A program made the position numbers and the translations under genes. From contig JAIVFI010000034.1 of assembly GCA_025558095.1 (NCBI GenBank), positions 248,001 through 312,000 on the forward strand: a stretch of DNA of 64,000 nucleotides, given 5' to 3'. This stretch comes from Hyaloraphidium curvatum. Its lineage: Eukaryota; Monoblepharomycota; Hyaloraphidiomycetes; Hyaloraphidiales; Hyaloraphidiaceae. Every line of letters starts with the position of its first letter. The stretch's first letter is position 1. The notes beneath the pieces were generated by a model, which searched no databases, was not told the origin of the DNA, and was given only the letters and a program-made list of their open reading frames with translations. Of the stretch, positions 47,603 through 58,287 are shown piece after piece.

Positions 47603-49048
47603 ATGGGCGACCTTCCCCCCGCCGCCGCGTCTCCCGCCGAGCCTCCTCCCGTCGAAGAACGGGAGTTCGACGCGCGGAGGGATTTGCGGCCCGCGCAGGC
47701 GGCGCTTTGGTTCCGCTACGGCCGCGAGCGCGCCGACCTGCCGCCCAACGCGCTGCTCGTGCTGCTCGAGCGCTGCAAGTGGGACACGAAGGCCGTCGAC
47801 TACGAGCTCAACTTCCTGCACCCGCGCCCGTTCGCGCCGCCGCCATGCGACTTCACCGAGCCGTGGGACCCGCCGGGCCGCCCGCCGCCGTACCACTCGA
47901 CCGCCGGCAGGCTGCACATCAACGGCGAGCTGGTGCGGCCGACGCTGCTGCCCAGGGCGCCGTTCGCGCTGGGCGGCCCGCCGGACCCGGCGCAGGGGCC
48001 CGTGGGGCCGAGGCCGCGCGTGGCCACGGGGCCCGCGATGCCCGCCGGGCAGTGGGACCCCGGCACGCCGGCGGCACCGCAAAACGGCTTCGCCGACGGA
48101 CCAGATAGCGGCAGCCCCGACGGAGCGGGCGTGCCGGACTCGCCCGGCTTCCAGCGGCCGCCGTCGGCCGTCGGGGGCACGCTGCCCATCATCCGGACAA
48201 TCCTGCGCCCCCCGGGCTACCCGAAACCAAAGGCGCGGGGCGTGACGAAGCTGGTCGGCGAGAACGGGGAGGCCGTGCGGGGCGCGTGCGACAACTGCCG
48301 GCGGGCGAGCAAAAAGTGCGACCGCGGGCGGCCTTGCGGGCGCTGCGTCCGTGGGTTGCTTTCGGTGAAGCGGCCTGCTCCGCTTCCTGATCTTTCCGCG
48401 CCGCTTAGGCTACAAATACCCCTCCTGCAACGACCACGTCAAGTTCCCCACCGCCACCGCGGCCGCCGCGCCCTCCTCGCCCGGCTCCTCGGACCCGGAC
48501 GCCCCACCGAGCAAGCCGTTCGGTGCCCTCGACCCGAGCCAGCGGCCCGCCGTCTCCGAGGTCCGCGAGATGAACTACTCGGGCACCCGCGTGTACGAGA
48601 TGGTCGTCACGTGGGTCCCTTCTCCCCGCTCGCACGACGCCCGATTCCTAACCCTCCGCTCGCCGCAGCTTCCCCGACATCCCCCCCATCGGCGTCATGC
48701 GCCGCCCCGGCGACTCGTGGATCAACGCCACCCACATCCTGCAGGCCGCGCGCGTGGACAAGGGCCCGCGCACGCGCATCTTGACCCGGGACATCCAGAC
48801 GGGCGAGCACGAAAAGGTGCTGGGGGGATTCGGGAAGCACCAGGGGACGTGGTGGGTTTCCCTGTCGGCGCGCGCGGTGCGACATGGAGCTGACGTTTGT
48901 CGTGGCGCGTAGGATCCCGCTGCGGAGGGCGATCGAGCTGGCCAAGGAGTACGGCGTGGAGGAGCTGCTCAAGCCGCTGCTGATCGAGGACGAGAACCAG
49001 CTGCAGGTGCGGCGGGGCCCGGTGGCGGGAGGGGACGGGGATGCGTAG
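47603..49048 (+). CDS. Transcription factor with Zn(II)2Cys6 cluster and APSES/KilA-N domain
   Basis: Four exons (47603-48350, 48409-48610, 48669-48851, 48913-49048) encode 422 residues. After a Pro-rich N-terminal region comes a basic zinc cluster, Cys-x2-Cys-x6-Cys-x5-Cys-x2-Cys-x7-Cys, at about residues 231-258; the last Cys is contributed by exon 2. After a Ser/Pro linker follows the APSES fold: Arg-Val-Tyr-Glu-Met-Val-Val-Thr, [16 protein letters not shown], [13 protein letters not shown], and a last helix Ala-Ile-Glu-Leu-Ala. APSES factors (Swi4/Mbp1, Sok2/StuA) control the cell cycle and morphogenesis in fungi. No ankyrin repeats follow, so this resembles StuA more than Mbp1. All three introns begin with GTGGGT. 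Confidence 0.85.
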
Positions 49049-49196
49049 CTTTTGCACGGTGTTGCCTACGATACCTGGAGATCTGAATGAAAAGCCGAGG
49101 CTGTGAAGACGAGGATTCCTCTCGCGGACATCCTCGCGCGCGAACGCGTTCGATCGGGGTCAGGTCAACACCTCAAGTCGCTCCCACGCCGGCGCC

Positions 49197-50787
49197 ATGA
49201 GCGGCACGCAGCGGGCCATTGTCGAGCTCGGCGGGGAAAACTACCCCCTGCTGCTCAAGGACGTGGAATCCCTCTCCTTCGACTCGCTTGTCGACGCGAT
49301 CCGGAAGAAGGTCTCCCCGAAGGAAATCCCACAATCCGCGGTCTTTGCCTGCGTAGATAACACAGGCCGCGTTGTGCGGATCAAGGACGATGAAGATGTT
49401 TCGTACTTCCTCGCCGTCGCGCGGCTGCTCGAGGACAAGGGGCGGCAAGCCGTGCTCACCGTACGAATCAAGACGCCCGGCGCACCCACCCCCCCGCCGG
49501 ACCTCTCCGCAGGGCCGCGCGCGCGCTTGAGGGAGGCATCCAATTCGCCTTCGCCGCGGGGTTCGCCGACGCCGGCCTACGTGCCGTCGTACCGCGACCC
49601 GGGCGACGAGGGGGGAAACATCCACTTCGACCCCTCTTCGGACAGGGTGGTGGTGCTCTACGACGGGCACGGCGAGCCGGAGGGGGAGATTTCGCCGTTT
49701 ACGCCGCATCCGCCGTCGCCGATGAAGGCGGAGGGGCATGCGGGGGACGAGGAGGGCTGGGAGGACGAGGAAGAGGGCGGCGGGGAGGGAAAGGGCGACG
49801 GTGCGGGACGGACGACTTCGGACAACGCGAAGGACGGCGCCGCGCAGGGGACCCGGGGAAAGGGGAAGGGACGGCGCGGAGGAGCGCGGGCCGACGCGCC
49901 GGGCCAAGGGCACAAGGATGCCGCCGAGCCCAAGAAGCCGCAGGCCGGGCACGACGAGAAGCACGCCGTGGCGCAGCCGGCTCCCCGACCCGCCAAGCTG
50001 AGCAAGATACCCGAAATTATTCCGGACGGGGAGAACGGTTGGGGAGGCAGTGGCTACGACGTGGGTTCACCTTGAGCGGTGCAGGTCGTGTTCTGACATT
50101 CGTTTCGAGCAGGAGGCGCCCGCTCCCGCTGCTCGACCGCCCAACAGCGGTCCCCCAAAGAAGCCCAAGGAACGCGCACCCCCGAAACAACCCGCTCCCG
50201 CGCCGGCCCCGGCGTCCTCGACCCGCCGCATCGTCGTTCCCCCACCCGAAGACCAGCCCGCCAAGGTCCCCACGGCCCCCGTGCACTCCCCCAAGCTCAC
50301 ACGCCGGGAAGTCGACGAGCTGATGGCCGAGCGCCGCCGCCAGGCGCAGCTGCTGGAGGAGCGCCACGCGCTCGTGGAGCGGGACAAGGCCGAGGCGCTG
50401 GCGCGTGAGCGCGCGCACACGGAGCGGCAGAAGGAGGCCGCGGCCGAGGCCGACCGCCGGAAAAAGGAGGAGGAGGCGAGGCGGAAGGAGTCGCTGCGGG
50501 AGTGGGAGGAGCAGGAGGCCGAACGGCGCAAGAACATGGAGCGGAAGCTGCAGAAGATGGAGCTGCGGGAGTGGGACCTCGACAAGAAGAAGGAGACTCC
50601 ACCTGCCTCGCCGCGGGGAAGCGCAGAGCAGCGCGGCGGAGCCAGGGGTGCCCGCGGGCGCGGTGGACCGCCGAGCAAGGCGGGGCCATCGGGCGGCCGG
50701 CCAGCGGCACGGCCGGGGCAGGATCCGAACTGGGAGCCGCCGAGCGCCGAGGGCGCGAAGCCTTTGGTCGACGAGGGATGGAAATAA
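49197..50787 (+). CDS. PB1-like domain protein with long charged coiled coil
   Basis: Two exons (49197-50060, 50113-50787) encode 512 residues. Residues ~5-90 look like a ubiquitin/PB1-type beta-grasp: Val-Glu-Leu-Gly-Gly strand, Ser-Phe-Asp-Ser-Leu-Val-Asp-Ala-Ile-Arg helix, then Val-Phe-Ala-Cys-Val-Asp, Val-Arg-Ile-Lys-Asp-Asp-Glu-Asp-Val and Val-Leu-Thr-Val-Arg-Ile. The Asp-Asp-Glu-Asp run could be an OPCA-like acidic patch. The middle is disordered, rich in Gly, Glu and Lys, with a Lys/Arg cluster. Exon 2 adds a Pro-rich part and a roughly 120-residue coiled coil of Arg/Glu/Lys heptads, then an RGG-like Gly/Arg tail. I find no known architecture that matches. A scaffold role is possible but unproven. 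Confidence 0.6.
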
Positions 50788-50834
50788 GCTAGTCCTATTT
50801 GCTATTCACGGATGTACAGGCCGGTCTTGAATCC

Positions 50835-52510
50835 TCAGAGCTTTGGCCGAGTGATCGCCTTTCCGTCGCGCCAGTCCCATCCAAAGAGGAGGTCCTTGGC
50901 CACGTCCAGCCGGTCCTGGCCCCATACGAGGTCGTCGCCGATTTGGAAGGTGGGGAAGCCGCAGATCCCGCTGGCGACCGCGTCCGCGGTGTTCTTGCGC
51001 AGCAAATCGCCGGCGGCTTTCGAGTTGCCCCAGGCATCCGACGCCAGCTTTTGCCCGTCGTATCCGGCCTTCGTGAGGTACTGCACGAGCGGGTCCGAGC
51101 CCGGAGGCTTGTCGGCGATGGGCACGTTGTCGGCCCAGCACGCTTTGACTGCGCAGGAAAGCCATGTGAGATGTTTTGCGTGGAGGGCGCGCGCATGGCA
51201 CACATACAAATGACGTTGCAAAGCTTCATCACCTCCGCATCTGACCAGTTGTTGGCGATCGCCGCGCATACGATGCGCAGCGCCAGCGGGGTGCGCAGGG
51301 GGAAGTGGTCATTCCTGGAAGCGGCCGTTCGGTCAAAGTTGCGCAGACTTCTGGTACAGCGGAGAACTTGCCAATGGAACGGAACTGGGTTCGGGGCCTT
51401 TCCGCCGGCGTAGGGAAGCGTTGACCACTGACAACAAGAGTTCAACCGGCATCTTGACTTTCTGGCGGGTGGATTCGACCCACGTATTCGGCCCAACGCT
51501 TCAGCTCGACCTGCTGCCACTCCTGCCTCGCCTTGCTCGCCACAGCAGTGGGCACGATCGGGGTTCCGATCTCCTTGAACACGATCCCGAGCAAAGTAGG
51601 CTTCATCACGATCTTGAGGTTCGTGCCGGCCTCCGCTTGGATCCGCGGCAGCTGCGTGAAGCCAAGATACGTCCATGGGGAAGAGAAATCGAACCAAACT
51701 GTCAAGGTCGTGGGGAGGGAAAGGGGGCCGCGTGCGATGCGGGGCATGTGCACGGGAGCAGGCAGGTTGGCGTTGGAACGAAGCGCGGATTCGACAAACT
51801 GGGATGCTTGCGGTGAGAATAACCACGATGGAACGCATGTGGCGCGCTCACGTGGAGACGGTCCTGACCGAGGAAAACCTTGCCGCCATTTGCAAACCCG
51901 ACGCCCTTTGCTTCCACTTTCAGCGAAGGGTCCGGAACCCAGAATGCGGGCACGCTCAGTCCCCTCAGGCCGTTGACAAAGTCTTCCGTCGCCCTCTCAA
52001 GCAGGCCCTCCGCGACCGAGTCGTCCTGGACCGCCTTTTCGACCTCGTCCTCCTTCAGGATACCCGCAGCCATCCGCTTCAGGACCGCGACGTCTCCGAC
52101 GTCCACGAAAGAGGAGTGCAGAGCTTGAAAGATCCCCTGGGTCAGCCGCATCCTCCCGGAATCGTCCGGCGCCGCATGGAGAACCCGGAGCGCGCGTTCG
52201 GTGCTTCCAACATCGTTCCGGAGCTCCAGATTCCATCGCGCAGCGTAGCGGTCGATGTCCGATTGGAGGACGTTGGCTTTGTTGCCAGTAAACTTCGGAG
52301 CCGGAGGCGCCGAGGTGAGCTTGGCGACAAGGGCGGGAGACACGGGTTGCAGGCTCAACGTCGAGCCCGTACGGGCAACAACATCAAGAACCCTGACAAA
52401 AGCCAGGTATGACTGCGCCGAGAGATCAAAGTAGAGGGCGACTGCCGTGGAACGTGTCAGAAGTGTCTCCCCTTGCGGACAAACGTCTCCCCACCGTGAT
52501 TCAGGTTCAT
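50835..52510 (-). CDS. Two fused DsbA/HCCA-isomerase (GST-kappa-like) domains
   Basis: Six exons (52510-52495, 52441-51852, 51798-51484, 51384-51368, 51314-51208, 51148-50835) join into 452 residues. Each domain resembles 2-hydroxychromene-2-carboxylate isomerase/GST-kappa. Domain 1 begins Val-Ala-Leu-Tyr-Phe-Asp-Leu-Ser-Ala-Gln-Ser-Tyr-Leu and ends Gly-Gln-Asp-Arg-Leu-His; a 53-nt intron then joins it in frame to a linker and domain 2, which begins Val-Trp-Phe-Asp-Phe-Ser-Ser-Pro-Trp and ends Gly-Ile-Cys-Gly-Phe-Pro-Thr-Phe...Trp-Gly-Gln-Asp-Arg-Leu. The Ser after Phe-Asp-Phe/Leu is the catalytic-Ser position of the family. Exon 1 has 16 nt and exon 4 has 17 nt. If intron 51315-51367 were kept, a longer frame through 51427 would give a 45-residue insert instead. 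Substrate unknown. Confidence 0.75.
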
Positions 52511-52779
52511 TTCCAGAGTAATTTCCAAGAAAACGATGAGGAGTTTCAGCAGACTCGCGTTTACGATCTCTGACGCAACGATGCCGCGCTCTCGGGCCCG
52601 CGTTCAGCCGCGAAGCGGAGTTGGCCGGAGCGCGCGCTCGATCCGATCGCAGTGCCGCACCCCGCCCTCAAAGCAGCATCGTGTGCCGCGCCTCTCATCA
52701 GCCAATTCGAGCGGCTCTCCAAAGGCAGCGTGCCCTTCAATCTAGCGGGATCTTGGCTGCTCGCCTCGAGGCACGCGGG
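52511..52779. promoter_or_regulatory. Divergent promoter region
   Basis: The 269 bp lie between the start codons of the double HCCA-type gene (minus) and the DUF1295 gene (plus). No specific element recognised. Confidence 0.35.
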
Positions 52780-53837
52780 ATGCCTTCGATATTCACGGGC
52801 ATCTTGAGCTCGGCCCCGCTCTACACCGTCTCCGTGACTGCAGCCTCGCTCTACTTCCTCCGCTCGAGGCTGCTCTCTTCTCCGCCCTCTCCGCTCCCAT
52901 CGATTCGGGGTTCGCCCCTCCTCACCGCTTTTGCCATCGACGCGGGTATACAAGCTGCCTTCTACGTCCATGCTCTGCTTTCGGGGAAGACTGAGGTCTG
53001 TTCCGCCAGCTACTGAAGAGAGCAGTATCTAACTCCGATGCAGAAATACTATGATCTCTCTGGATCGTTGACGTACCTTTCGGTCTTCGGGTACACGCTC
53101 TTGTCGCGCGGGGGCTACGACGCGCGCCGCGGGTTCGCCACCATCGCCGGCTGCCTGTGGGCATCTCGCTTGGGCGGCTATTTGTACGAGAGAATAGTCC
53201 GCGAGGGCAAGGATGAGCGATTCGACAAGCTCAAGAGCTCCGCGGCTCGCTTCGCGATCCCGTGGGCGATGCAAGCCGTCTGGGTCGGGCTCGTCGGCGC
53301 CCCCGTGCTTTTGATCAACACTCTGCCGGCCGCGGGACGCCTGGTTCTCACCGACTACGTCGGTCGGGCGCTTTGGGTCGGCGGGTTCTTGATAGAGGCG
53401 ATCTCAGACCGGCAGAAGGACGTTGCCAAGCGCGAAAAGCCGAAAGACTTCGTGCAGACGGGATTGTGGAGCATCTCGCGGCACCCCAACGTGGGCATCG
53501 TGATAGCGATATGGTGCAACTGCCTGACATTCGCTCCAGTACCTTGGCGAGATCATGCTCCAGACAGGCCTCTTTGTCGCCTCGATCTCCTCTTTGTCGA
53601 AGCCATGGCACTTCGCACTGTCAGCAGCGTCGCCACTCTTCTCGTGGTTTCTCCTGACCCGGGTGTCGGGTATCCCTATGCTCGAGCCGGAAGCAAAGAA
53701 GAAGTACGGTGCCGCGTGGGCTGCGTACTGCGAAAAGGTGAGACACCGCTTCGAAACGAGTATCCATCCGCTGACGGGAGCGGTAGGTCCCGGAGCTCTG
53801 GCCGTGGAGCAAGGCGGGTCCTTACAAGGCGTCTTGA
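52780..53837 (+). CDS. DUF1295 membrane protein (steroid 5-alpha-reductase-like)
   Basis: Four exons (52780-52995, 53044-53490, 53540-53737, 53787-53837) with introns of 48-49 nt encode 303 residues. The protein has about six hydrophobic helices. The signatures are Ser-Arg-Leu-Gly-Gly-Tyr-Leu, Gln-Thr-Gly-Leu-Trp-Ser-Ile-Ser-Arg-His-Pro-Asn-Tyr-Leu-Gly-Glu (formed across intron 2), and Tyr-Cys-Glu-Lys-Val-Pro...near the end. DUF1295 proteins are related to steroid dehydrogenases and isoprenylcysteine methyltransferases; the His-Pro-Asn-Tyr-x-Gly-Glu motif binds NADPH or SAM in these relatives. Actual substrate is unknown. Confidence 0.82.
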
Positions 53838-54024
53838 GCTCATGCATGTTCTACATCAGTTGCCGAGTTGAATCGAGCACTTGATGATGCCACATGGGTC
53901 GGATTGGAGCCGATACAGTCCCCAGAAAGCCCAGGGAGCTTTGGGTGAGCAGGGTGTGGGGGGAGGGAGGGCGCAGCATCAGCAGTCCCCTGAAAAGATC
54001 CCTCACTCCTCCATCGCCGTCGTG

Positions 54025-56468
54025 ATGGCGACGGCTTCGCTCTGCTCGGTGTGCAATCTGAAAGTCCGGCCCTTTGAGCGTGCCGATGCGCCGCTGGATC
54101 CCGGCCAGGCCCTGCACGCCCTGTGCTGGAAGTGCCAGACTTGCAACGTCCTGCTCGATGGAAAGAGCGCCGCGAAGCTGGAGAAGCCGGACGGATCTGC
54201 GCCTGTCTGGTACTGTCGCGCCCACTACAACAAGGTAAGCTTCGCCGATGGCACGTCATCTGCGGCTCCCTGATGGCCAAGGGAAGGCGTTCAAAGAAGC
54301 GACAGGCAGCTTGCCGCGTTCGCAACAGTCCACCCCGCCCTCGAGCCCGATGAAGAGAAGCGACTCCGGGACACCGCCGCTCTCAAGCTCTCGCGCGTCT
54401 CCGCTGTCGGCACCTTTGCCGGTTGGGCGGGATTCCGCCCGTCAGGAGATGACTCCCGAGCCCTCCCCGCCGACGGCACCGGCGGCGTCAAAAGCCCCTG
54501 AATCGCCCAGCAAACCGGATCTTGTTGTCGATTCATTGCCGCCGCCCGCCGCGCCAGTCGCGATGCCCGCGGAGGAGCAGAAGCCGGCGGCGGACCCTGA
54601 ACCTGATCCCCCTTCGGCGTCTTCAGCAAATGAACCGCCAGTCTCGGAAGAACGTTCGTCGCCTTTGGAACGATTACCAGCTACAACATTGCAGGACGTG
54701 CCCCAAGCGGAACCTAGGCTTGATTCCGTGTCTGGAGTGTCAGGTTCTAATGTGGGACCTGCTTCCACGAAGGAGCCGGAGCCTGTTTCCAAGGACGAGC
54801 CAGAACCTGCTGCGAAGGAGGAGTCGAAGCTTCCTTCCAACGATGAGCCGAAAACTGCTTCCAAGGAGGAGTCGAAGCCTGCTTTTCAGGAGGAGCCGCC
54901 CTCCCAGGAGGAGCCAAAGGAAGAAGCTCGCGCGCTTGAAAGCGCACCGGAGCCTGTGGTCAAACAACCTACCGGCGAACCGAAAGCGTCTTTGCCGAGT
55001 TCAGCGCTCTTTCGGTCGGATTCTCCACCGCCTGCCAAGGACGAGGTCTATGTTCCCAAAGTCGGTGGACGGGGCCTTGCCAACACGGCTCTGAGCTACG
55101 CGGAGGACAGAGCAACGGCCAGCACGAACGTGCAGAAGAAGGACGATAAGAGGGCGGCTCCCGTCAAGAAGGACGTGCAGCCCAAGGCCGCGAATCCTGC
55201 GGCCGCCAAGATGGACGCTCCGAAAGCCGTGCCGCCAAAGTCGAACGAGAAGAAGGTGGAGCTGAAGGACGACGGCGGAAAGGCGCCTCCTGCACAGCCA
55301 AAAGCGGAGGAGGAAGTGGCGAAGAAGAAGCCGGAGGAGGACCCCAAAGCACCCGTGACGAAGCCGATGGATCAATCCAAGACAGCACCAACCAAGGCGC
55401 CCGAGGGAAAGGCTCCCGTTTCCGGCAAGGACGCCTCCCCTGCGGATCCGGCCAGGCCCGTGTTCAAAACCCGCAAGGAGCGGGAGACGTGGGAAGCACA
55501 CCAGGCCTTTCTCGAAAGGCAACGGGAGCTGGAAGCCACCCGCGCCAAGCTTGCTGCAAAGCCAGTCAAGTCCCGCGCCCAGATCAAAAGACAGGCCGAG
55601 GTCGAGGCGACCAGGAAGCGATTGGAGGAGCTCGGGGTCACGTGGCGGAGTTGGGAAGAGCCGGACGCCAAGCTGAGCGCCTTGAAGAGCGCGGCGTTCG
55701 GCGACGTCGTCGCTGCTGCGAGCTTCAGTCTCAAGGTGGACGACCAGATCCCGTTCGACAAGGAGAAGCAAGAGATCGAAAAGAAGAAGAAAGATGCGGA
55801 GAAAGCCGTTGTCTCTGAGGTGGGCGGAGTTCTCTTTGCGGTGTTCGTGTCATCGTCGGTAACCGGCCTTTCAGATTTACACCAAACCTATCGACGTCCT
55901 TCTCGACGAGATAACCTCCAAGCACATTGCCGAGCGCGAGCGCGAGGAGAAGCGTCGGGACGAGGAAGAGTGGAGGCAGATCGAGAAGGAGCGGGAGATT
56001 GCTGAAATGGGAGCGCGGGTTCACCCCTTCAAGCGGTTCACTGAGGGCGGCGGGGAATCGTCCCGGAGCAACGGCCAGCACGAACTGGACGAAGGCCCAG
56101 AGGACATGGAGGATGGCGGACCCGAGGCCGGTGAGGTCCTGGATCTCTACGGCGGCGACTCGGACGATGGTGGCGAAAAGCGGCGGAAGCGAAAATCGAA
56201 GAAGGGTGGCGCGACAGTCGGGGAGACGACGGCTACCAACTCTTCACGCAAGGTGCCGCCGGATGCGCAGAACACGCCCGCATCTGCTCCATCTGCGCGC
56301 TCAACGCAGCCTACAACGCCTTCGCAGCCCGCACCTGCGGCGTCGGTGACAAAAGGACCGTCGACAGAGCCGCAGCAGGCCGCGGCTTCCGCCGCGGCTG
56401 CGACGCAGCCACCGAAGAAGAAAGGACTCCTCGGGGTACTCAAAGGTCTCGGCAAGAAGAAGTCGTAG
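54025..56468 (+). CDS. LIM-domain protein with long acidic/basic disordered region
   Basis: Three exons (54025-54234, 54287-55819, 55875-56468) encode 778 residues. The N-terminal ~70 residues are a LIM-like zinc-binding unit: Cys-Ser-Val-Cys, then His-x2-Cys-Trp-Lys-Cys, Cys-Asn-Val-Leu, and Tyr-Cys-Arg-Ala-His. Only one LIM-type unit is visible. The following ~300 residues are Ser/Pro/Glu/Lys-rich with imperfect repeats of a Lys-Glu-Glu-Ser-Lys/Asp-Glu-Pro type (54770-54950), then a Lys/Ala-rich region. Towards the C-terminus a coiled coil of about 90 residues (Arg-Lys-Glu-Arg-Glu, Glu-Ala-Thr-Arg) occurs, followed by a Lys-rich and Gln/Ala tail ending in Lys-Lys-Ser. LIM proteins scaffold actin or signalling complexes; this one is unassigned. 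Confidence 0.7.
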
Positions 56469-56512
56469 ATTGCTAGATTTGTACACTTATTGCTTCGGTA
56501 GACGAAAAGCCC

Positions 56513-57513
56513 TCATTCATCGTTCGACGCGTACTGGTGCAAGAAGCTTGCCAGGAGCGGAGTCACGGCTGAGGCGGTCGCGGGTCAGATACCTGCGTTC
56601 GAGAGTAGCGCCTGCGCGTCTACACGCACCTTCGGGGTTCGTGACCGGCAGGACGTGCGCTCCATGCTTGATGACGAAGAAGCCCTTGAGAGCATCCTTG
56701 TTGATCTTGTCGAGAGTGTGATAGGCCTCGTTGACGGGAAAGGAACGATCGAGATCGCCATGGAGGATGAGCGTGGGTTTCGAGAGGTTGGCCAGCTGCT
56801 CTTCAAGGTCCGACCGACCCATGGCGGAATCGAAGGCCAGATTCTGGTTACCAGATTACGATGAGCGCGAGGTCGCAGCATAGAGGCAGTGACAACCCAC
56901 ATAGCTCTCGGCGCCCCGCTTGACAGCAGCATCTCGCCAGCGCTTGATTTCTTTCTGATCGGTGAACTTGTCCCCGTCCCCGAAGGCGATGAAGATGAAC
57001 GCAGGAAGGATGGTGTCGAAGCCTTCCTCCGCCCAGGTCTTGCGGAGGCCTTTGAGCGCCTCGAGGCTTTCGGGCGACTGCTTCCTCGTCGACGAGCTCA
57101 TCACAACGATGGCACGGACCCGGTCCTCGTGCTTCGCGGCCGCTTCGACTGCGAGCCAGCCGCCCTGGGACACGCCGACGATCGTGACCGGCGAACGGAT
57201 CCCCAGGTGGTCGAGCAGACCGACGACATCTTCGACGACGTCCGCCGTCGTGAAAGGTCCGGCCGCCGGCGTGTCTCCGAAGCCTCGCAGATCGATCGAG
57301 ATGCAGCGGAAGGTCGAGTCGAGGGAGGCGATCTGAGAAGGCGTGCTCCGGTCAGGTTGGTTCAGGATCGGTGCTTATCATGCCCACCTGGTGTTCCCAC
57401 ATCGTTTTATCCATGAACAGCGCGTGGAGGAACACGACTGTCGGCACCTCGGGGCCGGAAGGGCCCGAGACGCTGTAGGAGAGAGTGTGGTGGCTGGGCA
57501 GCGTGACGAGCAT
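56513..57513 (-). CDS. Alpha/beta hydrolase
   Basis: Four exons (57513-57388, 57332-56901, 56843-56630, 56568-56513) encode 275 residues. The oxyanion region Phe-Leu-His-Ala-Leu and the nucleophile elbow Gly-Val-Ser-Gln-Gly-Gly are visible, with the catalytic Asp in Leu-His-Gly-Asp-Leu-Asp and His in Lys-His-Gly-Ala-His. The C-terminal Asn-Pro-Glu-Ala-Val-Thr-Pro-Leu is completed by the last 61-nt intron. The family covers epoxide hydrolases, haloperoxidases and esterases; the lack of an Asp nucleophile excludes epoxide hydrolase. No targeting signal. The 5' end is close to the next minus-strand gene. Confidence 0.82.
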
Positions 57514-57571
57514 GATTTGAATTGCTATTCCTGAACGAAGTGCGACCGTCGGAACGTCGAAAACGATGCCT

Positions 57572-57956
57572 TTATAGCTCTAGTTCCTCCTTCTTGGGTT
57601 GCTCCGTTATTGGTGACGGACCGATGAGTGTGTCCGCGACGGAGTATCCTCGTGTTGTAGGATCTTCCATCTTTCCTCCCCAAGCCCTTTCATACCCCGG
57701 CCGCTTCACATCGAGCATCGAGCAATCAAAAACAGCTGCTTTCGGCTCGATAGGTGCAACGATGTCGGGGCCATTCAAATCCCCGGAGCCACAGGAGCGA
57801 CAGGAGGATCTGCAGACGCCATTTTCGCTCTACGTGGTCGTTTTAGGAGAACCACCGCATGCAAGAAGCAGCGTCTCTTGATAGAACCACGATCCGAGAG
57901 ACACCGAGGAGGATTCCGTGGAATGGGGCCTGAACGACGGTGGTAACGCGTTGCAT
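57572..57956 (-). CDS. Small protein of unknown function (tentative)
   Basis: Two exons (57956-57856, 57809-57572) with a 46-nt intron would encode 112 residues. Exon 2 has protein-like composition: Cys-Arg-Ser-Cys-Gly, Ile-Glu-Pro-Lys-Ala-Ala-Val-Phe-Asp-Cys-Ser, Arg-Pro-Gly-Tyr-Glu-Arg-Ala-Trp-Gly-Gly, and a Lys-Lys-Glu-Glu-Leu end. Exon 1 reads Gln-Arg-Val-Thr-Thr...with a hydrophobic middle. The joined frame contains the Cys-x3-Cys-x2-Cys cluster across the junction. No family recognised. The splice sites are typical, but the first exon is short and could be chance. Confidence 0.35.
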
Positions 57957-58287
57957 CTCTATAGCAACTCCTACGCGGCGCGCGTCGCGAGGGTCCGCTG
58001 GAGCTCCTCGGGCGAGGGTCTTCGAAGAACTTACAATAGAATGCATATGAAATAGAGATGCGAGAACCAGCACAGTGTTCCCTATTCTGCGGTGATTGGT
58101 TTCGCCGGCGCGGCGATCATCACTCGACGTGCGGGGGCTACTCCAGTCTTGCCCGCCCTGCAGCTGCTACAGCCGACGATGGGGGCTTGATTTAGTCACG
58201 TCTTGGTGTCACTTCCGAGGCGGTCGAAGCTAGCGCCATTGGACCGCGTTCGGCGGAGCTCTTTGACGCGTCTTGCCCGGCGGAACG
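57957..58287. promoter_or_regulatory. Divergent promoter region
   Basis: 331 bases lie between the small unknown gene (minus) and the TAF4-like gene (plus). I see no gene or repeat in it. Confidence 0.35.

Noticed and set aside
51702-52358. HCCA-type gene ending before 51798 as a separate gene
   Set aside because: A typical 53-nt intron joins both halves in phase, and the second half has no ATG of its own before its core other than an internal one.
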